The position numbers and the translations under genes were made by a program. 64,000 nucleotides of DNA from Rhodospirillaceae bacterium (GTDB lineage Bacteria; Pseudomonadota; Alphaproteobacteria; Bin65), in contig WTGH01000024.1 in assembly GCA_011523655.1 (NCBI GenBank), positions 147,408 to 211,407 on the forward strand, given 5' to 3'. The notes under the pieces are model-generated. The model did not search any database. It was given only the letters and a program-made list of their open reading frames with translations, and was not told the DNA's origin. Numbering within the stretch: position 1 is the stretch's first letter; every line of letters starts with the position of its first letter. Of the stretch, positions 19,578 to 25,756 are shown in pieces.

Positions 19578-20435
19578 ATGCGTTTGTGCCGCTACAACGA
19601 CAACCGCCTCGGCCTGGTCGAGGGGGACCGGATCGCCGACGTGACCGCCGCGCTGGACGCCATCCCGGCGGCGTCGTGGCCGCTGCCGCCCGGCGACCTG
19701 CTGATCCGGCATCTGGATGCGGTGTGCGCCCGCGCGGCCGAGGTTGCATCCGGCGCCGGGCGGATCGCCGTGGCCGACGCCCGCTTCCTCAGCCCGGTCG
19801 CCAACCCGACCAAGGTGATCGGGATTCCGGTCAACTACCAGCTCCATATCGACGAGGCGATGGAGGACACGGGCCTCTCGGCCGGCAACCGGATCCTGAA
19901 GATCGAACAGGCCGGGCCGTTCCTGAAGGCCTGCTCCGCGCTGGTCGGTCCGTCCGAGGGCGTGGCGCTCCGTTTCCCGGACCGGCGCAACGATCACGAG
20001 GTCGAGCTGGCGGCGATCATCGGCAGGACCGCCGACCGGGTACCGATGGAAGGCGCGCTCGACCATATCGCCGCCTACGCCATCGGCCTCGACATGACGG
20101 TGCGCGGCAGCGAGGACCGCTCCGTGCGCAAGAGCATCGACAGCTACGCCGTGCTCGGCCCCTGGCTGGTCACCGCCGACGAAATCGCCGATCCCGACAG
20201 TCTCGATCTCGAAATCCGGGTGAACGGCGAGGTCCGGCAGAAATCCAACACGCGCAACATGATCTTTGCGGTCGCGCGGCTGATCGAATTCTGCTCCGCC
20301 TTCTACACCCTGCATCCCGGCGACGTCATCATGACCGGCACGCCCGAGGGCGTCGGGCCGGTCGAGGCCGGCGACACGATGCGCTGCACGGTCGAGGGGA
20401 TCGGGTCGATGGACGTGCCCGTGCGCAATGCATAG
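19578..20435 (+). CDS. Fumarylacetoacetate hydrolase family protein
   Basis: FAH-fold enzyme of 285 residues; family members hydrolyse or decarboxylate acylpyruvates and ring-cleavage products. Motifs seen are PTKVIGIPVNYQLH, the metal-binding NDHEVELAAIIGRTA, YAIGLDMTVRG, VNGEVRQKSNTRNMIF and PGDVIMTGTPEGVGPVEAGD. GGAGG sits 9 bases before the ATG. It forms a tight operon with marR and is likely the metabolic partner of the divergent LLM oxidoreductase. Confidence 0.9.
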   Translation: MRLCRYNDNRLGLVEGDRIADVTAALDAIPAASWPLPPGDLLIRHLDAVCARAAEVASGAGRIAVADARFLSPVANPTKVIGIPVNYQLHIDEAMEDTGLSAGNRILKIEQAGPFLKACSALVGPSEGVALRFPDRRNDHEVELAAIIGRTADRVPMEGALDHIAAYAIGLDMTVRGSEDRSVRKSIDSYAVLGPWLVTADEIADPDSLDLEIRVNGEVRQKSNTRNMIFAVARLIEFCSAFYTLHPGDVIMTGTPEGVGPVEAGDTMRCTVEGIGSMDVPVRNA

Positions 20436-20459
20436 TCGGTAGGCGGACGCTCTGCTTTC

Positions 20460-20584
20460 CCTCCCCCTCTTTAGAGGGGGAGGTCAGGTGGGGGTGCAGT
20501 AGCGTCAGGCACGGCCTTACCGGCGCGCGGACACCCCCATCGACCTCGCTGCGCTCGGCCACTTCCCCCTCTGAAGAGGGGGAA
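20460..20584. repeat. Nested palindromic interspersed repeat
   Basis: A perfect 11-bp inverted repeat (CCTCCCCCTCT / AGAGGGGGAGG) at 20460-20483 and a 10-bp one at 20563-20584. The intervening GGTGGGGGTG and CACCCCCA also pair. The unit looks like a mobile palindromic element; the first hairpin might terminate the marR-FAH transcript. Confidence 0.7.
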
Positions 20585-20639
20585 GGATACGGCGCCTGGC
20601 CCGCCATTATTCCAGAGCATGGCAAATTCTTTCGGGCCC

Positions 20640-20667
20640 CTTGAAGCCGGACCGATAATCCCCACAT
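20640..20667 (+). promoter_or_regulatory. RpoH (sigma-32-type) heat-shock promoter
   Basis: CTTGAA at 20640-20645 and CCCCACAT at 20660-20667, 14 bases apart, match the RpoH consensus CTTGAA / CCCCAT. The predicted transcript starts near 20674 and leads to hsp20 after a leader of about 118 bases. Confidence 0.7.
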
Positions 20668-20674
20668 GAACCCT

Positions 20675-20789
20675 GCTCCGGACGCCGAATCCGGGTTCGG
20701 AGCCTGTCAAATCCGGCCGTCGACCATGGTGGTGGCGGCCCTGCGCCCCGGCCATCGGGGCCGATCACATTGCTTCGAAGGAGGATGTG
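20675..20789 (+). ncRNA. ROSE-like RNA thermometer in the hsp20 leader
   Basis: The leader can form three hairpins. The first pairs GCTCCG with CGGAGC (20675-20703). The second pairs GCCCC with GGGGC (20745-20761). The third (20766-20789) pairs CACATT and CTTC with the ribosome-binding sequence GAAGGAGGATGTG, leaving one bulged G inside TTGCT. This TTGCT opposite AGGA with an unpaired G is the defining core of ROSE elements, which keep the ribosome site closed at low temperature. The hairpin ends 2 bases before the ATG. Pairing was worked out by hand. Confidence 0.65.
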
Positions 20790-20791
20790 CA

Positions 20792-21253
20792 ATGACCCGT
20801 CTCGACTTTACCCCCCTGTTCCGCTCCACCGTCGGTTTCGACCGCGTCTCGCGCCTGCTCGAAGCGGCGATGAACGAGAATGCCGGCGCCGCGGCGTCCT
20901 ACCCGCCCTACAATATCGAGAAGCTGTCCGACGACGCCTACCGCATCGTCATGGCGGTCGCCGGCTTCGGCGAGGAGGATATCGCCGTCACGGTGAAGGA
21001 GAACACGCTGTTCGTCGAAGGCCGCGTCGGCGGCAAGGACGACGGCGCGCGCTATCTGCACCGCGGCATCGCCGGCCGCGCCTTCGAGCGGCGCTTCGAC
21101 CTGGCCGAGCATATCCAGGTCGAGGGCGCGTCGCTGGAGAACGGCCTGCTGGTCATCGACCTGCGCCGGGAAATCCCGGAAGCGCTGAAGCCGCGGACCA
21201 TCGCGATCAAGTCCGCCGGTTCCCCGAAGGCGATCGGCAAGAAGGCGGCGTAG
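20792..21253 (+). CDS. Small heat shock protein Hsp20
   Basis: ATP-independent holdase that binds unfolding proteins. The 153-residue protein resembles IbpA-type alphaproteobacterial Hsp20: N-terminal FTPLFRSTVGFDRVSRLL, PPYNIEKLSDDAYRIVMAVAGF, then the alpha-crystallin domain with EDIAVTVKENTLFVEG and FERRFDLAEHIQVEGASLENGLLVIDLRREIPEALKP. A strong AAGGAGG lies 8 bases before the ATG. The RpoH promoter and ROSE-like leader upstream predict both transcriptional and translational heat control. Confidence 0.95.
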   Translation: MTRLDFTPLFRSTVGFDRVSRLLEAAMNENAGAAASYPPYNIEKLSDDAYRIVMAVAGFGEEDIAVTVKENTLFVEGRVGGKDDGARYLHRGIAGRAFERRFDLAEHIQVEGASLENGLLVIDLRREIPEALKPRTIAIKSAGSPKAIGKKAA

Positions 21254-21285
21254 CCCCTTTCCCCTCCCGATCGCGGAATGCAAAC

Positions 21286-21585
21286 GCCGGCCGCCCGGGC
21301 AACCGGGCGGCTAGTTGCGTTTTCGCGCCGGGAGTCCGCGCTGGAATCCGGGTGGGAGGCCGCCGCTGCGGGACGCCGGCCCGGGTCCCACCCGAAAGGG
21401 GCTTGACTCCGACGTGATAGAACAATATATGAACAAATGAGTAAAGGCTCCAAGCAGCCGGCGACAAAAAGGGGCGCAACAGACTGATCTTTTCATTTTC
21501 TCTTTGCCGGAAAATGGCGCAAATCAGTAGCTTACGTGAGAGAAAAATGAACGGTCGCAAAAAAATAGGAATTTTTTGGTAGCGT
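21286..21585. repeat. Interspersed repeat copy A
   Basis: The left end reads GCCGGCCGCCCGGGCAACCG and the right end has AATGAACGGTC followed by A-rich sequence and AGGAATTT. Both ends, and an internal GGCTTGACTCCGACGT ... TATATGAACAAATGAG block, recur in the same order at 23687-24240. Compared with that copy this one has about 70 extra bases near 21330-21400. No gene is visible inside; the second half is A/T-rich. The element type is unknown. Confidence 0.6.
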
Positions 21586-21749
21586 TTCACTTTGCAATTG
21601 CAGGTGCTGATCGCGGGTTCATCGCAGACAGGTGAGCGACGCTCATCTGGTACGGCCGTGTCGTGTGACTATATTTTATGCGTAGACCCGTACCGTAAGG
21701 CTTGCTATGGGCTGAACGGACTTCTAGGGTGATTCGTGTCAAGCAACGC

Positions 21750-21778
21750 CAACATGTAGGTTTTAGGCATACATGTTG
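21750..21778. promoter_or_regulatory. 9-bp perfect inverted repeat upstream of the small-gene cluster
   Basis: CAACATGTA at 21750-21758 and TACATGTTG at 21770-21778 are perfect inverted copies 11 bases apart, centred about 33 bases before a short ORF with a strong ribosome site. It could be an operator or a hairpin in the leader. The stretch 21586-21749 holds no recognisable gene. Confidence 0.45.
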
Positions 21779-21796
21779 TACAAAGGAGGATCGATC

Positions 21797-21829
21797 ATGA
21801 TGCGTAACAAAAAGCAGGGGGCAGGCTGA
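21797..21829 (+). CDS. Possible 10-codon leader peptide
   Basis: The frame MMRNKKQGAG is preceded by AAAGGAGGA at 21782-21790, the strongest ribosome-binding sequence in this patch, and ends 22 bases before the next ATG. It may be a leader peptide or the remnant of a disrupted gene. Nothing else supports translation. Confidence 0.3.
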   Translation: MMRNKKQGAG

Positions 21830-21851
21830 CAGCCGCCATGCGAGACTAAGC

Positions 21852-22070
21852 ATGGCAAAAGGCCCTAGGGGCGAGCGACGCCCGGCTGACGTGATCGGCT
21901 GTGCCGTGACCGTCGCCAAGATTGCCACAGTCGAAATTGAAGACATGCGGTTGAAGCAATCTGCCAAGCGGAAGAACGGTTTGGCGAGAGCGGAGGCACG
22001 CTCGGTTGGAGTAGCGCTGAAAGAGCGTTCTGAGACTCCGTGCGCGGCCGCAAACACGAGATGGAGGTGA
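21852..22070 (+). CDS. Conserved small protein of the GPxGExRPADVIG type, possibly decayed
   Basis: A 72-residue protein starting MAKGPRGERRPADVIGCAVTVAKIATVEIED. I recognise this start from a widespread family of small basic alphaproteobacterial proteins of unknown function, whose C-terminal half normally reads like GRKGGLARAKxLSPEKRSEIAKKAAxxRW. Here only GLARAEARS, ERSE and NTRWR remain in place, so the middle looks altered by small insertions or deletions. It is followed 5 bases later by the next gene, suggesting one transcript. Confidence 0.5.
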   Translation: MAKGPRGERRPADVIGCAVTVAKIATVEIEDMRLKQSAKRKNGLARAEARSVGVALKERSETPCAAANTRWR

Positions 22071-22075
22071 CTGCA

Positions 22076-22375
22076 ATGCAACAAGTCACTGTGCTCTACA
22101 AGTATGTAGATGGAGCGCATTTCTTCGTCTCTGACGACGAGAAAACGCTCGGACTTTGTGTCGCGCATAAAGACCCTGTGAAAGCGTTTGAGGGGGTCAG
22201 CGTGGCATTAGAAAAACTTTTCAAAGAGAATCATGGAGAGGATACGGTCTTCGTTCCGGCCCTTTCCCTGCACGAATTCCAACGCTGGTTTGTGCATCGG
22301 AGTGAGGAGGCTCTTTCGCGTCCCAGTCCAGGGACCGCCGGGGTATTTCCTTGGTCAATGGCTGTGGCGGCATAA
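22076..22375 (+). CDS. Hypothetical protein
   Basis: A 99-residue protein starting MQQVTVLYKYVDGAHFFVSDDE, preceded by TGGAGGTGA at good spacing. Further visible features are LGLCVAHKDPVKAFEGVSVALEKLFKENHG and LSLHEFQRWF. The beta-beta-alpha pattern (an uptake-like strand pair followed by a helix with AFEGVSVALEKLF) weakly resembles HicB-like domains, but I do not identify a family. The stop overlaps the next start (TAATG). Confidence 0.55.
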   Translation: MQQVTVLYKYVDGAHFFVSDDEKTLGLCVAHKDPVKAFEGVSVALEKLFKENHGEDTVFVPALSLHEFQRWFVHRSEEALSRPSPGTAGVFPWSMAVAA

Positions 22376-22629
22376 TGGACGTGCCTACTCCTGCCGAAGC
22401 GGTCATTACACGAATCGTTTCGCAAAACTGTAAACGAAGGGGAGACTTGGATGATGAAGTCTCCCTATATTTTTCAGTGCCTTATCGGAATGTGGATTGG
22501 CTGTTTACAATCCCACAGCCTCTTGAAGAGGATGGATACACACAAGCCCAGCTAGATGTGATTGAGGTGCAGCTTGCTCGTATGGGGCTGGACCTACTGC
22601 CTCTCGACATTAACATGTTCATAAACTGA
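22375..22629 (+). CDS. Hypothetical protein
   Basis: An 84-residue acidic protein (MDVPTPAEAVITRIVSQNCKR, then DDEVSLYFSVPYRNVDWLF) with no recognised family. The ATG overlaps the stop codon of the preceding gene, so the two are probably translated together. Base composition is more A/T-rich than the core genes, which points to acquisition from elsewhere. Confidence 0.5.
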   Translation: MDVPTPAEAVITRIVSQNCKRRGDLDDEVSLYFSVPYRNVDWLFTIPQPLEEDGYTQAQLDVIEVQLARMGLDLLPLDINMFIN

Positions 22630-22672
22630 AAATAATGCCAAAAAAATAGCTTGCTACTCCCATATCAAGGGT

Positions 22673-22921
22673 ATGAACAAGCTGTCCACACAAAAACGCG
22701 TCCAAATCTTGAATTTGCTGGTCGAGGATATGCCCATGCGAACGGCTAGCTGGATTGCAGGCGTCTCAATCAACACTGTCACGAAGCAGATGATTAATGT
22801 CGGTCAGGCATGCACATTCTATCACCGTGAGGCGGAGCTGGCCTGCAACCTACAAAAAGCACGCACCCGCAATTTCAACCTGAGACACTACCAATTCCCG
22901 CCTATAGATCGGGCGCGGTGA
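22673..22921 (+). pseudogene. Truncated IS1-family-like transposase, N-terminal fragment
   Basis: The frame begins MNKLSTQKRVQILNLLVEDM and contains IAGVSINTVTKQMINVGQACTFYH, the N-terminal helix-turn-helix of an IS1-like transposase common in alphaproteobacteria. From about residue 55 on it no longer matches, and the DDE catalytic part is missing. The frame then reads into sequence ending AACCTGAGACACTACC, which looks like an insertion-sequence end, and into the 3' end of the neighbouring scoB copy. The product is unlikely to function. Confidence 0.65.
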
Positions 22922-23582
22922 GCGTCCGCCAATCGTCGGCGAGACGCAGGCGCGCCTCGGCCTTGTCCTGCAGGCTGGCGAGGTCGATGCCGTCGATCAT
23001 CTCGCGCACCGCCGGGCCGTCTTCGGCGATGTCGATCACGGCATAATCGGAATAGATCCGGTTCACGCAGCGCTGCCCGGTGAGCGGATAGGTGCAGCGA
23101 TCCAGGATCTTGGGCGCGCCCTGCCGGGTGCACAGCTCCATCATCACATAGATGCCGCGGGAGCCCATCGCGAGATCCATGGCGCCGCCGATCGCCGGCA
23201 GCCGGCTGTCGTCGCCGGTCGACCAGTTCGCCAGGTCGCCCGCGGCCGAGACCTGGTAGGCGCCGAGCACGCAGAGGTCGAGATGGCCGCCGCGCACCAT
23301 GGCGAAGCTGTCGGTATGGTGGAAGTAGGAACCGCCGTCGACCAGCGTCACCGGCTTCTTGCCGGCGTTGATCAGGTCCCAGTCCTCTTCGCCCTCCGCC
23401 GGGGACGGGCCGAGACCGAGAATGCCGTTCTCGCTGTGCAGCATGACCTCGCGGTCGTCGGGCAGGTAGTTCGCGACCATTTCGGGCATGCCGATGCCCA
23501 GGTTGACATAGGCCCCGTCGGGAATGTCCTGGGCGATGCGCCAGGCGATCTGCGGCCGGCTCAGCGGTTGTGCCATGCTCAT
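22902..23582 (-). CDS. scoB: Second copy of 3-oxoacid CoA-transferase subunit B
   Basis: A full 226-residue copy of the beta subunit, differing from the copy at 24237-24917 only in a few residues near the C-terminus (LASLQDKAEARLRLADDW against LAGLQDKAEAPLRLAEDW). The catalytic Glu of HSENGILGLG is at residue 51. The central 480 bases appear identical between copies while both ends carry scattered differences, which suggests gene conversion. Its partner scoA is reduced to a 3' fragment, so this copy has no intact alpha subunit next to it. It may pair with the intact alpha subunit or be redundant. Confidence 0.85.
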   Translation of the reverse strand: MSMAQPLSRPQIAWRIAQDIPDGAYVNLGIGMPEMVANYLPDDREVMLHSENGILGLGPSPAEGEEDWDLINAGKKPVTLVDGGSYFHHTDSFAMVRGGHLDLCVLGAYQVSAAGDLANWSTGDDSRLPAIGGAMDLAMGSRGIYVMMELCTRQGAPKILDRCTYPLTGQRCVNRIYSDYAVIDIAEDGPAVREMIDGIDLASLQDKAEARLRLADDWRTLTAPDL

Positions 23583-23697
23583 CGGTCCACCTTGACGACC
23601 GCGTCGACGAAGATGCCGCGCGTAACGATCCGTTCGGGGTCCAGCCCGCCGCCGCCGTGGATTTCGTCGATCTCGGCGACGGTGCGCCGGCCGCCCG
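23579..23697 (-). pseudogene. 3' fragment of scoA
   Basis: Only the last 40 or so codons of the alpha subunit remain (RRTVAEIDEIH, then PERIVTRGIFVDAVVKVDR), overlapping the scoB copy through ATGA exactly as in the intact operon. Similarity to the intact gene stops at GCGCCGGCCG, where interspersed repeat copy B begins. Confidence 0.85.
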
Positions 23698-24240
23698 GGC
23701 AACCGGGCGGCCGGTTGCATTATCGCGCCGGGAGGGCTTGACTCCGACGTAAAAGAACATTATATGAACAAATGAGCGAGACGTCGGCCTGCCCGGCGAC
23801 AAAAGAGGTTTATGCCGTTGGGTATGCAGCGCCGGATCTCCCTCCAACGGTGTGAGGAAGCAGGTGATATCTGCAAGGGTCGATCGTTCGTCGATGCCCG
23901 GAAAGACACCAATTTTGCCGCCCCGGACTTGATCCGGGGCCCAGGAGCGACCCAAAGTCCCTGTCCTGTGGCCCCTTCGACAGGCTCAGGGCAGGCTCCT
24001 GGACCCCGGATCGTCGCTGCGCTCCGTCCGGGGCGGCAATGGAGGGGCAATTTGCGGCATCGGCTGTCGGTGCTGCGGCGGGCCACGAACGCCCGGTCAC
24101 GGACACAGGTGCAAAAAAACACGGTAGATAGACCGGTCGTTCTTTTCTGCCCCCGGATCAAGAAAACGGCGGAAATCCGCGGTAAACGCACCAAGTGGGT
24201 AAATGAACGATCATAAAAGAATGTAGGAATTTATAGCTAT
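23687..24240. repeat. Interspersed repeat copy B
   Basis: Shares with 21286-21585 the block GCCGGCCGCCCGGGCAACCG, the GGCTTGACTCCGACGT ... TATATGAACAAATGAG block, a GGCGACAAAA block and the right end AATGAACGATC ... AGGAATTT. It carries about 330 extra bases in the middle that include a large palindrome. It separates the two scoB copies. No coding sequence is supported here. Confidence 0.6.
23917..24038. repeat. Large imperfect palindrome inside repeat B
   Basis: GCCGCCCCGGAC near 23917 pairs with GTCCGGGGCGGC ending at 24038, and GGCCCAGGAGC pairs with GGCTCCTGGACC. The centre carries CCTTCGACAGGCTCAGGGCA, a sequence often seen in interspersed palindromes of GC-rich bacteria. Confidence 0.65.
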
Positions 24241-24917
24241 AACACCGGCGCAGTCAGCGTCCGCCAGTCTTCGGCAAGCCGGAGCGGCGCCTCGGCCTTG
24301 TCCTGCAGGCCGGCGAGATCGATGCCGTCGATCATCTCGCGCACCGCAGGGCCGTCTTCGGCGATGTCGATCACGGCATAGTCGGAATAGATCCGGTTTA
24401 CGCAGCGCTGCCCGGTGAGCGGATAGGTGCAGCGGTCGAGGATCTTGGGCGCGCCCTGCCGGGTGCACAACTCCATCATCACATAGATACCGCGGGAGCC
24501 CATCGCGAGATCCATGGCGCCGCCGATCGCCGGCAGCCGGCTGTCGTCGCCGGTCGACCAGTTCGCCAGGTCGCCCGCGGCCGAGACCTGGTAGGCGCCG
24601 AGCACGCAGAGGTCGAGATGGCCGCCGCGCACCATGGCGAAGCTGTCGGTATGGTGGAAGTAGGAACCGCCGTCGACCAGCGTCACCGGCTTCTTGCCGG
24701 CGTTGATCAGGTCCCAGTCCTCTTCGCCCTCCGCCGGGGACGGGCCGAGACCGAGAATGCCGTTCTCGCTGTGCAGCATGACCTCGCGGTCGTCGGGCAG
24801 GTAGTTCGCGACCATTTCGGGCATGCCGATGCCCAGGTTGACATAGGCCCCGTCGGGAATGTCCTGGGCGATGCGCCAGGCGATCTGCGGCCGGCTCAGC
24901 GGTTGTGCCATGCTCAT
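24237..24917 (-). CDS. scoB: 3-oxoacid CoA-transferase subunit B
   Basis: Beta subunit of a succinyl-CoA:3-ketoacid-type CoA transferase, which activates acetoacetate or related acids. The 226-residue protein has the entry AWRIAQDIPDGAYVNLGIGMPEMVANYLP, the catalytic Glu51 in HSENGILGLGP, GSYFHHTDSFAMVRGGHLDLCVLGAYQV and GAMDLAMGSRGI. Its ATG overlaps the scoA stop as ATGA, so both subunits are coupled. Its own stop lies against the right end of interspersed repeat B. Confidence 0.95.
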   Translation of the reverse strand: MSMAQPLSRPQIAWRIAQDIPDGAYVNLGIGMPEMVANYLPDDREVMLHSENGILGLGPSPAEGEEDWDLINAGKKPVTLVDGGSYFHHTDSFAMVRGGHLDLCVLGAYQVSAAGDLANWSTGDDSRLPAIGGAMDLAMGSRGIYVMMELCTRQGAPKILDRCTYPLTGQRCVNRIYSDYAVIDIAEDGPAVREMIDGIDLAGLQDKAEAPLRLAEDWRTLTAPVL

Positions 24918-25579
24918 CGGTCCACCTTGACGACCGCGTCGACGAAGATGCCGGGGGTCACGATCCGTTCGGGGTCCAGCCCGCCGCCGGCATGGATTTC
25001 GTCGATCTCGGCGACGGTACGCCGGCCGGCCATGGCCATCGAGGGGCCGTAATTGCGCGCCGCCTTGCGGTAGGTCAGGTTGCCGAAACGGTCGGCGACA
25101 TGCGCCTTGACCAGCGCGACGTCGCCCCGGATCGGCATTTCGAGCAGATAGTCCTTGCCGTCGATGCGCCGGACCTCCTTGCCGTCCGCGACCTGCGTTC
25201 CCACGCCGGTCGGTGTGTAGAAGCCGCCCAGCCCGGCGCCGCCGGCGCGGATGCGCTCGCTCAACGTCCCCTGGGGCACGACCTCGAGTTCGATCTTGCC
25301 GGCAGCGTACAGCTCCGGGAAGACGACGCTGCCCACGCTGCGCGGGAACGAGCAGATCATCTTGCGCACCCGGCCCGCCGCCATGAGCGCCGCAATGCCG
25401 TGGCGGCCGACGCCGGCATTGTTGTTGACCAGCACGAGATCGCGCGCGCCCTGCTCGATCAGGCCTTCGACCAGGTCGTTCGGCACGCCGGCCTCGCCGA
25501 AGCCGCTGACCAGCACGGTCGAGCCGTCCTCGATGCCGTCGAGGGCGTCGGCCACGGAGCGGGCGATTTTGTCGATCAT
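24914..25579 (-). CDS. scoA: 3-oxoacid CoA-transferase subunit A
   Basis: Alpha subunit of 221 residues with the CoA-binding glycine-rich entry GSTVLVSGFGEAGVPNDLVEGLIEQG, then NNNAGVGRHGIAALMAAGRV, FPELYAAGKIELEVVPQGTLSERIRAGGAGLGGFYTPTGVGT and RFGNLTYRKAARNYGPSMAMAG. It is the first gene of the intact scoAB operon; the 177 bases upstream contain no other gene. Confidence 0.95.
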   Translation of the reverse strand: MIDKIARSVADALDGIEDGSTVLVSGFGEAGVPNDLVEGLIEQGARDLVLVNNNAGVGRHGIAALMAAGRVRKMICSFPRSVGSVVFPELYAAGKIELEVVPQGTLSERIRAGGAGLGGFYTPTGVGTQVADGKEVRRIDGKDYLLEMPIRGDVALVKAHVADRFGNLTYRKAARNYGPSMAMAGRRTVAEIDEIHAGGGLDPERIVTPGIFVDAVVKVDR

Positions 25580-25756
25580 GCAAATCCTGTGCTTCGCAGC
25601 AGAACGGCCGCGACCGGGGATGGCGCGTTAACGCCGGACCGCGATCCGGGGTTTTCCGGGCCGGCACCTTCTTTCTAGCCGACCGTTCGGGAATTTTGCG
25701 CAATCTGGTGTCGCAGCCGCCGCCGATCAAACGAAGCGCGCGCCGGGCTCCCTCCC

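Noticed and set aside
21587..22168. 193-codon minus-strand frame in the accessory patch
   Set aside because: It lies opposite the small basic gene at 21852 whose N-terminus matches a known family and which has ribosome-site spacing to its neighbours; the minus frame has no family or ribosome site.
23917..24038. Possible protein-coding gene in the gap between the scoB copies
   Set aside because: The frames found there are products of the large palindrome and repeat, on both strands, without start context or motif.
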